Positions 17,820 through 25,487 of a stretch of DNA of 64,000 nucleotides are shown here, one piece after another. Location: assembly GCA_963831385.1 (NCBI GenBank), contig CAWHPW010000017.1:1-64000 (forward strand), given 5' to 3'. The DNA comes from JACVRX01 sp963831385 (lineage in GTDB: Bacteria; Actinomycetota; Actinomycetes; Jiangellales; Jiangellaceae). Numbering within the stretch: the first letter of the stretch is position 1; each line of letters opens with the position of its first letter. The position numbers and the translations under genes are program-made. The notes under the pieces were generated by a model, which worked only from the letters and a program-made list of their open reading frames with translations, was not told the origin of the DNA and ran no database searches.

Positions 17820-19312
17820 GGCAGCTGGTCTACGCGCTCGGCGGCAAGACGGCCGGAGATGAGGACCATCGGCACTCCGACGCCGGGCACCGTGCCGGAT
17901 CCGACGAACACCAGGCCGGGAACCCGGCGGTCGACGTTGGCCGGGCGGAACGGCCCGGATTGGAAAAACGTGTGCGCGAGCGCAAACGGGGTGCCGGCGG
18001 CCATTCCGTCCTGCGCCCACGTCGTCGGGTCTACGGCGTGTTCGGTCACGATCTCCGCCCCACCGTCGGGCAGGTAACCCCACTGGCTCAGCAGCGTCAC
18101 CAGCCGATCGCGGCTCTGTTCGCGGGCGGTCGACCAGTCGACCGCCCCACTCAGGTTCGGCACCGGCTCGAGGACATACAGCGTCGACCGGCCGGGCGGC
18201 GCCAGCGATGGATCGCTCACTGTCGGCACGCTGACCAGCACCGATGGGTCGGGCATTGGCCGCCCGTCCCGAAGCAGTGCGCGGAAGGCACTTTCCCACT
18301 CGCGGCCGAAGTGGATGTTGTGGTGCGCGAGGTCGCCGGTCGGCCGGCCGCGAATGCCGACGTGCCAGACGAACGCCGACGGCGAATACACCCGGCGCCG
18401 GCGACGACCCGGGACCGGCAAGTCGGGCAACAGCGTCCGGTAGGCGACCGGCAGGTCCGCGTTGACGACAACTGCGTCGGCTGGGATCAGCTCGCCGTCC
18501 ACGGTCTGTACGCCGCGGACGGCACCACGTGGTCCGTCCGCACGCAGAACGCGCCCGACCTCTGTGCCGAAGTGGAAGCTGGCGCCGTTCTTCTCGGCCG
18601 CCATGGCCAGGGCCCGCGGCACGGCGCCGATCCCGCCGTCGGCGGCGTAGACGCCGGCGATGGTGTCCATATAGGTGATGACGGCGTAGGCGGCCCGGGC
18701 CCGGTGTGGCGACATCCCCGCATACAGCGCCTGGAAGCTGAACAGCCGACGCAGCCTCTCGTCGGAGAAGTACGACGCCACCGTGCCGTGCAGGCTGCGC
18801 AATGCGCCGAGCTGGAGCAGCCGCAGCGCCGGCCCCACCGGCCGCACCAAATCTCTGACGTGGTCGTAGTTGCGGTCGACGAACGCGGGCATCTCCAGCG
18901 CATAGAGCCGGTCGAGCCAGCCGCTGAACCGCTCGAACGCCGCAGCCTCGTCCGGCCCGCAGGTGGACCGGATCTCCTCGGCCATCGCCTCGGGATGGGC
19001 CCGAACCCGGATGGTGGAACCGTCGGCGAAACAGGCCCTGTACGCAGGGTCCAGCCGGCGGAGGGTGAGTAGGTCGGACAGTTCGGCGCCGGCAGCCTGC
19101 ACGGTGGCCTCGAGCAGATCCGGCATAGTGAGGACGGTCGGCCCAGTGTCGAAGGTGAACCCGTCGCGGACCAGCCGTCCGGCGCGCCCGCCCGGCTCGT
19201 CGGACCGTTCGAGCACCATCACGTCATATCCGCGGCCGACCAGGTGGCATGCCGCGGAAAGCCCACCGAGACCGGCGCCGACAATGACGACTCGGCGGCG
19301 TGCGGCGCTCAT
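17816..19312 (-). CDS. crtI: Phytoene desaturase
   Basis: A 498-residue CrtI-type FAD-dependent desaturase that converts phytoene to lycopene at the membrane. The dinucleotide-binding start VVIVGAGLGGLSAACHL and the DTGPTVLTMPDL segment are family hallmarks, and the C-terminal FAD signature GVGVPMVLISGRLAAE is present. ATG 19312 overlaps the crtE stop as ATGA, which I prefer to the in-frame ATG four codons upstream. The crtB start overlaps its stop. Confidence 0.93.
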   Translation of the reverse strand: MSAARRRVVIVGAGLGGLSAACHLVGRGYDVMVLERSDEPGGRAGRLVRDGFTFDTGPTVLTMPDLLEATVQAAGAELSDLLTLRRLDPAYRACFADGSTIRVRAHPEAMAEEIRSTCGPDEAAAFERFSGWLDRLYALEMPAFVDRNYDHVRDLVRPVGPALRLLQLGALRSLHGTVASYFSDERLRRLFSFQALYAGMSPHRARAAYAVITYMDTIAGVYAADGGIGAVPRALAMAAEKNGASFHFGTEVGRVLRADGPRGAVRGVQTVDGELIPADAVVVNADLPVAYRTLLPDLPVPGRRRRRVYSPSAFVWHVGIRGRPTGDLAHHNIHFGREWESAFRALLRDGRPMPDPSVLVSVPTVSDPSLAPPGRSTLYVLEPVPNLSGAVDWSTAREQSRDRLVTLLSQWGYLPDGGAEIVTEHAVDPTTWAQDGMAAGTPFALAHTFFQSGPFRPANVDRRVPGLVFVGSGTVPGVGVPMVLISGRLAAERVDQLP

Positions 19313-20373
19313 CGGTCTCGCCATGCCGCGGCCTCGGTGAGGGCAACAAGCGGCCCGATCGCCGCCGGGTGCAGGTCGGGATGACCCAGCGCCTCGCGGG
19401 CCCGCTCCACCGACGCGTCGATACGGCGGCCCACCTCTGCGGCTGCGCCAGTCGTCACGATCAGCTCGGCGACCGTCGCGACATCTGCCTCGGTCAGCTG
19501 GGGCCGGCCAATGCGAGCGAACACCGTTCGGGCCGACGTCGGTGCCCGGGCCGCCGTGAGGGCCAGCAGCAGGGTGGGTTTGCCTTCGCGGAGATCGTTG
19601 CCCGCAGGCTTGCCGGTGACCTCGGGATCGCCGAACACCCCGAGGAGATCGTCCCGGAGCTGGAACGCCTGGCCGAGCGGTTCACCGTAGGCGGCATAGA
19701 TGCGGCCCATCCGGTCCAGACCCCCGGCGAGCGCGGCACCGAGCTGCAGCGGCCGAACGACCGTGTACTGCCCTGACTTGAGCGAGGCCACGCGGATCGC
19801 GAACCCGGCGTCACGATCGCCCTCGGCCGCTCCAGCCAGGTCCAGGTATTGGCCCAGAACGAGCTCGCTGCACATCTGGTGCCAGGTGGCCTGAACCTGG
19901 GCCGGCAGTCCGCTGACGACCTGTTGGGACAGGGAGAAGGCGAGGTCACCGACCAGGACGGCTGTTCCCTCGGCAAAGCGGCGGCGCTCACCCCGCCAGT
20001 CGTGGCGCTGGTGCCGCTCGGCGAGCGCGGCGTGGGTGGACGGAGCGCCCCGCCGGGTTGCCGATCCGTCCATGACGTCGTCATGTACGAGCGCAAAGGT
20101 GTGCAGCAGCTCGAGCGCGGCCCCGAGGCGGAGCACGTCGGCGCCAGGCTCGCGGCCGCACGCGCCGACATAGCCCCAATGGCTGAACGTCGGACGAAGC
20201 CGCTTGCCACCGGATAGAACCGCGCGGCGGAGGTCGTCAATCAGCGTATTGGCCCCTGGGACGGCCGCCCAGCGCTCACGTTCGGCCTCGAGAAGCCGGC
20301 ACAGCACGTCCTCGACCGGACCGACGACAGCGTTCGGCACAGCCGCTGAGAGCGGGGACAGCAGGGCGGTCAT
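19309..20373 (-). CDS. crtE: Geranylgeranyl diphosphate synthase (polyprenyl synthetase)
   Basis: A 354-residue trans-isoprenyl diphosphate synthase, probably making GGPP for CrtB. The first Asp-rich motif is in LVHDDVMDGSATRRG and the second in QLRDDLLGVFGDPE. The GGKRLRP substrate motif is also clear. ATG 20373 has GTGGAG upstream. It is the first gene of the minus-strand crtEIB operon and starts 13 bases from the palindromic element shared with ispH. Confidence 0.92.
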   Translation of the reverse strand: MTALLSPLSAAVPNAVVGPVEDVLCRLLEAERERWAAVPGANTLIDDLRRAVLSGGKRLRPTFSHWGYVGACGREPGADVLRLGAALELLHTFALVHDDVMDGSATRRGAPSTHAALAERHQRHDWRGERRRFAEGTAVLVGDLAFSLSQQVVSGLPAQVQATWHQMCSELVLGQYLDLAGAAEGDRDAGFAIRVASLKSGQYTVVRPLQLGAALAGGLDRMGRIYAAYGEPLGQAFQLRDDLLGVFGDPEVTGKPAGNDLREGKPTLLLALTAARAPTSARTVFARIGRPQLTEADVATVAELIVTTGAAAEVGRRIDASVERAREALGHPDLHPAAIGPLVALTEAAAWRDR

Positions 20374-20383
20374 GACTGCTCCA

Positions 20384-20400
20384 CCTTTTAGCACTAAAAT
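20384..20400. promoter_or_regulatory. Palindromic operator/promoter between crtE and ispH
   Basis: TTTTAG-CA-CTAAAA at 20386-20399 is a perfect six-base-arm palindrome in a 33-base divergent spacer. TAAAAT at 20395-20400 lies six bases before the ispH ATG, giving a leaderless plus-strand transcript. The mirrored TAAAAG could be the -10 for crtE. The element is nearly the same as the one beside the B12-type regulator gene, so that regulator is the obvious candidate to bind both. Confidence 0.65.
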
Positions 20401-20406
20401 CCTGGC

Positions 20407-21455
20407 ATGGATGTTACCCGCGTCCTGCTCGTCGAGCCCAGAGGGTTCTGCGCCGAGGTGGAAACGGCGGTGGCGGCGCTCGCGTGGGTCGTCGCGCTGG
20501 AGGGCCCGCCGGTGTACTGCCTGCACGAGATCGTCCACAACGACGCAGTGGCCGACCGGTTCCGCCGGTTGGGCGTGGTGTTCGTCGATGACGTCGACGT
20601 GGTGCCGATGGGCGCCACGCTGGTGCTCTCAGCGCACGGGACGTCTCCGTCGACCGCGGCTGCGGCGGCCGGGCGGGCGAGCGTGCTGGTCGATGCCGTA
20701 TGCCCGCTGGTCTCGAAGGTGCACCGGGAGATCCAGCAGCGCGCCAGGGCGGGCTACACCGTGCTCTACGCTGGCCGGCCTGGCCACGACGAATCGGTCG
20801 GCGCTTTGGGAATTGCGCCGGAGGTAACGCATTTGGTCGCGAACCCGGCGGATGCAGCGCAGGTGACCGAGCGTCTCGACGGCGAACGTCGGGTGGCGCT
20901 CGTCTCGCAGACGACCATGGTGATGGACGAGATCGAGGGCATCGAGTATGCGGTGCGTGAACGTCGGCCAGACCTGTGGACGCGGGCCCGGTCGGACCTT
21001 TGTTATGCGACGACGAATCGGCAAGGGGCCATTCAGCAGGTGGCGCCCGAGGCCGACACCGTCGTCGTCGTGGGATCAGCCAGCTCCTCCAATACCGCCT
21101 CCTGGTTCGCGCGGCGGCCGATGCCGGGTGTTCGGATGTGGTGCGGGTCGACGGTCCCGAGGAGCTGCCGGCTCGGCTGACCGCGACGGTGGCCGTGACG
21201 GCCGGTGCGTCTGCTCCTGAATCCGCGGTCGCCGCCGTCGTCCGTCGGCTCGCTCCGCGGGACGGTGTCCACACCGTCCGGCTACATCAGGAGAACGAGC
21301 GGTTCGCGCTGCCGCGCGAGCTGCGGACCAGGATCTCCGCCGCCATCCGCGCCGGCACATTGCCGGAGCCGCTCGTCGAGATGGCTGGCCGCGAACCTGG
21401 CGAGGTTCCGCTGGGTCAGCTACTAGACGTGCTCGAAAGAGCCAGCGGACGATGA
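20407..21455 (+). CDS. ispH: 4-hydroxy-3-methylbut-2-enyl diphosphate reductase (apparent frameshift)
   Basis: About 349 residues; the last enzyme of the MEP pathway, producing IPP and DMAPP. The three cysteines that hold the 4Fe-4S cluster are in EPRGFCAEV, DAVCPLVSKVH and SDLCYATTNRQ, and HEIVHN is present. The frame breaks after GSASSSNT near 21095, where one C appears to be missing; the next frame continues RLLVRAAADAGCSDVVRVDG and runs to a normal IspH end. It overlaps the acyltransferase start by ATGA. A dedicated ispH copy in a carotenoid cluster would raise precursor supply; whether another copy exists elsewhere cannot be seen. Confidence 0.88.
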
Positions 21456-22108
21456 CGGCATTGGTGCCCTTTCTTCGGCACGGGTTCGACTTCATGGTCC
21501 GCAGCCGCCTCCGCGGCGTCTGGCTTCGCGGTGACCATCCGGTGAGACGGTCCGTCTGGGCGGCAAACCACCACAGCTGGTGGGACCCGTTCGTGGCCCA
21601 GACCGTCCTGGCGCGGGCGGGTCTGGACGCCGGGCTCGTCATGGACGACGACAGCTTGGCCCGGTTCACGTTCCTACGTCCGCTGGGGGTCGTCGGGACC
21701 AGCGAGGTGCGAGCCGCGCTCCGACTGCTACAGGACAACCGGGTGCTCGTCGTATATCCGGAGGCGGAGCTGCGCCCACCGGGTCTACCCGGTCCGTTGT
21801 CTCGCGGCGCGGCCTGGCTCGCGATCCGCGGCGAAGCACAGCTGCTCGCAGTAGCCGTGCGGGTCGTCGTCCGCGGCCACGAGGCGCCGGAGGCGTATGT
21901 CGATGTGCGGCCGGTAGATGCCCAAGGCGACGCCGTGACGGGCACCGAGCGGCTCCGCGAAACCCTCACCGCCGCGCTGTCCGACCTTGACAAGGCGCTC
22001 GCGACGGAGGCTCCTCGGGAACCGCTACCCGGGTTCCGGCAAGTCGTCCGAGGCCGGCGGAGCTGGGACGAGCGACTCGCCCGGATTGCGCAGCGACGGC
22101 AGCGGTGA
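21452..22108 (+). CDS. 1-acylglycerol-3-phosphate acyltransferase-like protein
   Basis: A 218-residue PlsC-family acyltransferase. The catalytic H-x4-D motif is in ANHHSWWDPF, and the later YPEAELRPPG block matches the substrate-binding EG/PE-type motif. Acyl-CoA or acyl-ACP is the expected donor. It is overlapped at both ends (ATGA with ispH, GTGA with the glycosyltransferase), so it belongs to a tightly coupled operon. In this context, acylation of a carotenoid glycoside is a reasonable inference, as in staphyloxanthin-type pathways. Confidence 0.8.
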   Translation: MTALVPFLRHGFDFMVRSRLRGVWLRGDHPVRRSVWAANHHSWWDPFVAQTVLARAGLDAGLVMDDDSLARFTFLRPLGVVGTSEVRAALRLLQDNRVLVVYPEAELRPPGLPGPLSRGAAWLAIRGEAQLLAVAVRVVVRGHEAPEAYVDVRPVDAQGDAVTGTERLRETLTAALSDLDKALATEAPREPLPGFRQVVRGRRSWDERLARIAQRRQR

Positions 22109-23196
22109 AGATCGAGCCCGTGGCCGCGGCGGCCGTGTTGGCATTTCTGACCGTCAAGTGTGCTGTCCTCGCCGTGAACCGCACCGCGTTCCCCACGTTG
22201 CAGCGGCAGACCGGATCGGCACTCGCCCCGCGGGTGTCGCTTCTGCTGCCGGCTCGCGACGAGGAATCCAATCTGCGCCTCACGTTGCCGGGCCTTCTTG
22301 CCCAGCCCGCTGCCGAGATCCTGGTCCTCGACGACGGTTCGCAGGACGAGACGGCCACGGTCGTCGAGGAGGTCGCCGCGGGCGATCCCCGAGTCCGGCT
22401 GATCGCGGGCGACCCGCTGCCACGTGGGTGGGTCGGCAAGACATGGGCGTGCCACCAGCTTGGCCAGGCGGCGACGGGCGACGTGCTGGTCTTCTGCGAC
22501 GCAGATGTCATCCTCGAGCGCGGAGCGTTGGCGGCCGTCATGGCCGAGTTCCAGCGCCAGCGAGCCGATGTCTTCTCGGTGTTCCCGCAGCAGCGCACAG
22601 GGGCTTTCGGGGAACGGTTTCTGGTCCCGTTGATCGACGACGTCCTGCTGTGCTTTCTTCCGCACCAGCTACTCGAGCTGCCGATCCCTGCGGCCGCGAC
22701 CGCGAACGGCCAGCTGATCGCGTTTCGACGGCCCGCGTACGAGCGGCTCGGTGGACACCGCGGCGTGCGTCGAGCCCTCGTCGAAGACGTCCGCCTGGCG
22801 CTGCGAACCCGCCGGGCCGGGATGCGGTTGGGACTCGCTCTCGGTGGCGCGCTGGTCGGGGCGCGGATGTACGACGGGTATGCGGCGAGCGTCGCTGGCT
22901 TCGGCAAGAGCTTGCGTGCGGCACACGGCGGATCGCGAACGCTGCTCGCAGCGACGGCAAGTGGGCACCTGATCGCCTATACGGTGCCCTGGCTGCGCAT
23001 GCACCGTCAGGTGCGCACAGTGTGGGCCGTTGCGGCAGCCCTGGGACTTGCCGAGCGCGTAGTCGTCAATGCCAAGACCGGCCGAGGCGACTGGTGGGAA
23101 TGCGCTCTGGTGCCGGTGACGCCGCTGGCGGCGCTGCCGGCCTACGCTCTGGCCATGCGGCGAACGAGGCACTGGAAGGGGCGACGCTATCGGTGA
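22105..23196 (+). CDS. Family 2 glycosyltransferase, CrtQ/CruC-like
   Basis: A 363-residue membrane-associated GT-A glycosyltransferase. It has one N-terminal hydrophobic helix, the nucleotide-sugar site LVLDDGSQDET, the DxD motif in VFCDADVILE, and a RALVEDVRLALR segment corresponding to the catalytic ED motif. Two or three hydrophobic C-terminal segments suggest membrane contact. The GTG start overlaps the acyltransferase stop, and its own stop overlaps the P450 start. Likely glycosylates a hydroxylated carotenoid, by context. Confidence 0.82.
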   Translation: MKIEPVAAAAVLAFLTVKCAVLAVNRTAFPTLQRQTGSALAPRVSLLLPARDEESNLRLTLPGLLAQPAAEILVLDDGSQDETATVVEEVAAGDPRVRLIAGDPLPRGWVGKTWACHQLGQAATGDVLVFCDADVILERGALAAVMAEFQRQRADVFSVFPQQRTGAFGERFLVPLIDDVLLCFLPHQLLELPIPAAATANGQLIAFRRPAYERLGGHRGVRRALVEDVRLALRTRRAGMRLGLALGGALVGARMYDGYAASVAGFGKSLRAAHGGSRTLLAATASGHLIAYTVPWLRMHRQVRTVWAVAAALGLAERVVVNAKTGRGDWWECALVPVTPLAALPAYALAMRRTRHWKGRRYR

Positions 23197-24374
23197 GCCG
23201 CTCGATTGATGCGCTTCCGGAACCACGCCGCGAGCCGCTTGTCGGTCATCTTGGCCGGTGGGGGCGGGAACCGCTCTCGGTCCTGCAAGAGGGTGCGGCG
23301 CTCGGTGCCATGTTCCGCGTGCGGCTGTGGCGGCAGGTGGTCGTCGGTTATCGACCGGACTGGAACCGCACCGTGCTGCGCGACCTCGACACCTTCCGCA
23401 GCAGCGGCAGCCTGAGCACGCTCACGCCGTACCTCAACGGGGGAGTGGTGGTCATGGATGCGCCTGCCCACCAGCCCCGACGACGAGAGCTCAACCCGCA
23501 CGTTCGGACGGCGTCGCTTCGACCGCTCGAACAGCGACTGGCCGACGTCGTCGAAGGTGCGCTGCCCAGTGACGAGTTCGAGACGCTGCAGTGGTCGTCG
23601 ATGACCATCCGAGCGATGCTCAACGAGGCATTCTTCGGCGGCCGAGTCGATGACGGGTTGTTGAGCTCCTTCCTCGCTCCGTTGCATCGCGGGTTCCCCC
23701 ATCCGTTCCTGCGGCGTCGCCGGCTCTTCGCCCGGGTGACGCGGGCGATCGAAGCGCAGGTCGCGGATCCGGCACCGGGCTCTCTCGCTGCGGCCCTGGC
23801 CGGTCACGACGACGCCGCGGAGGAGCTGCGGGTGTCGCTGGCGGCCGGCTTCGACACGACGGCGCACACCCTGGCGTGGGCGTTGTGGCATCTGTCGACT
23901 CAGCCGGTGTGGCGCACGCCGGAGGCAGTGCCGTTGGTCATCGACGAGGTGCTGCGCCTCTACCCGGCCGGCTGGCTCGGCAGCCGGGTGACCAGTGCGG
24001 AGGTCCGCTTCGGCGAGGTCACCATTCCGGCGAAGACGATGGTGCTCTACAGCCCGTTCCTCACCCACCGGGATCCGTCCCTGTGGTCGGATCCGCTGCG
24101 ATTCGACCCGGCCCGATTCTGCGGCGTCCGTCCAGCCTGGGGATTCGTGCCGTTCGGCGCGGGTGAGCGCACTTGTCTCGGCTCCCATCTCGCCCGGCTG
24201 ATCCTCCGCATCGCGCTGACGCCGTTCTGCCAGGGAGAATTGCTCCCGGTCGAGGGTGATCCGAGCCCGACGGCCGGCCTGACGCTGCGGCCCGGCGCGC
24301 CGCTGGTGGTGCGGCGGCCCGTGCGCCGGTCGGCGCCACGCGGGGCTGTCCCTCGGCCCGCGGTGGTCCACTAG
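23193..24374 (+). CDS. Cytochrome P450
   Basis: A 393-residue class-I bacterial P450. The I-helix oxygen-binding motif is AGFDTTAHTLAWALW, the ExxR pair is in IDEVLRLYP, and the haem loop is FVPFGAGERTCLG with the Cys ligand. GTG 23193 overlaps the glycosyltransferase stop (GTGA). The open frame runs far upstream but that part has no P450 similarity. Its position between carotenoid tailoring genes suggests a carotenoid ring hydroxylase, as known for CYP175-type enzymes. Redox partners are not encoded nearby. Confidence 0.88.
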   Translation: MSRSIDALPEPRREPLVGHLGRWGREPLSVLQEGAALGAMFRVRLWRQVVVGYRPDWNRTVLRDLDTFRSSGSLSTLTPYLNGGVVVMDAPAHQPRRRELNPHVRTASLRPLEQRLADVVEGALPSDEFETLQWSSMTIRAMLNEAFFGGRVDDGLLSSFLAPLHRGFPHPFLRRRRLFARVTRAIEAQVADPAPGSLAAALAGHDDAAEELRVSLAAGFDTTAHTLAWALWHLSTQPVWRTPEAVPLVIDEVLRLYPAGWLGSRVTSAEVRFGEVTIPAKTMVLYSPFLTHRDPSLWSDPLRFDPARFCGVRPAWGFVPFGAGERTCLGSHLARLILRIALTPFCQGELLPVEGDPSPTAGLTLRPGAPLVVRRPVRRSAPRGAVPRPAVVH

Positions 24375-24378
24375 GTCG

Positions 24379-24951
24379 ATGGCCGACCTGTGGGCGGCGT
24401 TCTGGCTCAGCTGCGGCGTCGTGTTCGTCGCCGAGTTGGGCGACAAATCACAGCTGATGGCGTTGACGTTCGCTACTCGGTACCGGCCCGCCCTCGTGCT
24501 GACCGGCATCGCCGTCGCCACCGCACTGATCAACGCCATCTCGGTTGCGGTGGGCTATGGACTGGGGCTGGCATTGCCCATCCGATGGATCTCCCTGGTT
24601 GCCGGCTTGGTGTTCATCGGCTTCGCGATCTGGACATTGCGTGGTGACGACGACGAGGATCTCGTCCCCGTGTCGCGCAGCAGCCACGGCGTCGTGTTCA
24701 CGGTCGGCTCCGCGTTCCTGCTCGCCGAGCTGGGTGACAAGACGATGCTGGCGGCAATCACGCTGGCCTCCCAGAACGGCTGGCTGGGAACATGGCTGGG
24801 CGCGACGGCCGGCATGATCGCTGCCGCGGCGCTGGCGATCTTCGTCGGCCGACAGCTCGGCAAACGACTGCCCGAGCGCGTGGTCCGCTACGCCGCCGCA
24901 GCGATGTTCGCCATCTTCGGTGCCTGGCTTCTCGTTGACGCGCTCGCATGA
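24379..24951 (+). CDS. GDT1/TMEM165-family (UPF0016) cation transporter
   Basis: A 190-residue membrane protein with six helices in two inverted halves. Each half has the diagnostic E-x-G-D-(K/R)-(S/T) motif: VAELGDKSQLM near residue 20 and LAELGDKTMLA near residue 115. The family moves Mn2+ or Ca2+; bacterial members such as MneA export manganese. It starts five bases after the P450 stop and overlaps the methyltransferase start by ATGA. Placement in a light/oxidative-stress island suggests control of manganese, but that is inference. Confidence 0.88.
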   Translation: MADLWAAFWLSCGVVFVAELGDKSQLMALTFATRYRPALVLTGIAVATALINAISVAVGYGLGLALPIRWISLVAGLVFIGFAIWTLRGDDDEDLVPVSRSSHGVVFTVGSAFLLAELGDKTMLAAITLASQNGWLGTWLGATAGMIAAAALAIFVGRQLGKRLPERVVRYAAAAMFAIFGAWLLVDALA

Positions 24952-25469
24952 CGCGCACCCCAATTCCGGAGCGGGTTCGTTGGGCGATCGAGGTCCTGGA
25001 CGTCCGACCGTCGGATGAGATCCTGGAGATCGGCCCGGGACCAGGCGTCGCTGTAGAACTCGTCTGTGACCGATTGGTCGACGGGCACATCACGGCCGTC
25101 GACCGGTCCGCGACCGCCGTCGAGCGGACGAGCCGGCGCAACGCCGAACACAGCGCGTCCGGGAAGGCCATCGTCGAGCACGCTGACGTCACCGATCTCG
25201 CCACGGATCCGCGCCGCTTCGACAAGATCTTTGCCATCAACGTGAACCTGTTCTGGGTGCAGCCGGACGGGCCGCAGTGGTCGACCGTCGCGAGCTTGCT
25301 CCGTCCCGGCGGGCGGCTCTATCTGTTCTATGAAACTCCGGTAGCCGCGAAGGCCGCCCAGGTCGTCGCCACCATCGAGGCAGCGCTTCGCCGGCAGGGC
25401 TTCACTACCTCCACCAGGTCTGCGGCGTCGGCGATGACCTGTGTCGAAGCACAGCGACCTGCGCAATAA
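24948..25469 (+). CDS. Class I SAM-dependent methyltransferase
   Basis: A 173-residue methyltransferase with the SAM-binding motif EILEIGPGPGVAVELV and a second motif ITAVDRSATAVERT. The rest (FDKIFAINVNLFW) fits small Rossmann methyltransferases. It is the last gene of the coupled ispH-to-methyltransferase run. The substrate is unknown; it could modify the carotenoid or be a passenger gene. Convergent with the epoxide hydrolase gene. Confidence 0.8.
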   Translation: MTRTPIPERVRWAIEVLDVRPSDEILEIGPGPGVAVELVCDRLVDGHITAVDRSATAVERTSRRNAEHSASGKAIVEHADVTDLATDPRRFDKIFAINVNLFWVQPDGPQWSTVASLLRPGGRLYLFYETPVAAKAAQVVATIEAALRRQGFTTSTRSAASAMTCVEAQRPAQ

Positions 25470-25487
25470 ATGGCTGGCGGAAGGCCA

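Noticed and set aside
21060..21120. Programmed ribosomal frameshift in ispH
   Set aside because: No slippery heptamer or downstream structure was evident, and many unrelated genes in the window show similar single-base shifts.
21987..23192. Long upstream extension of the P450 frame
   Set aside because: It lies within the acyltransferase and glycosyltransferase genes in another frame, and P450 similarity begins at the GTG of 23193.
24375..24378. Manganese riboswitch for the GDT1-type gene
   Set aside because: There is almost no untranslated space between the P450 stop and the transporter start.
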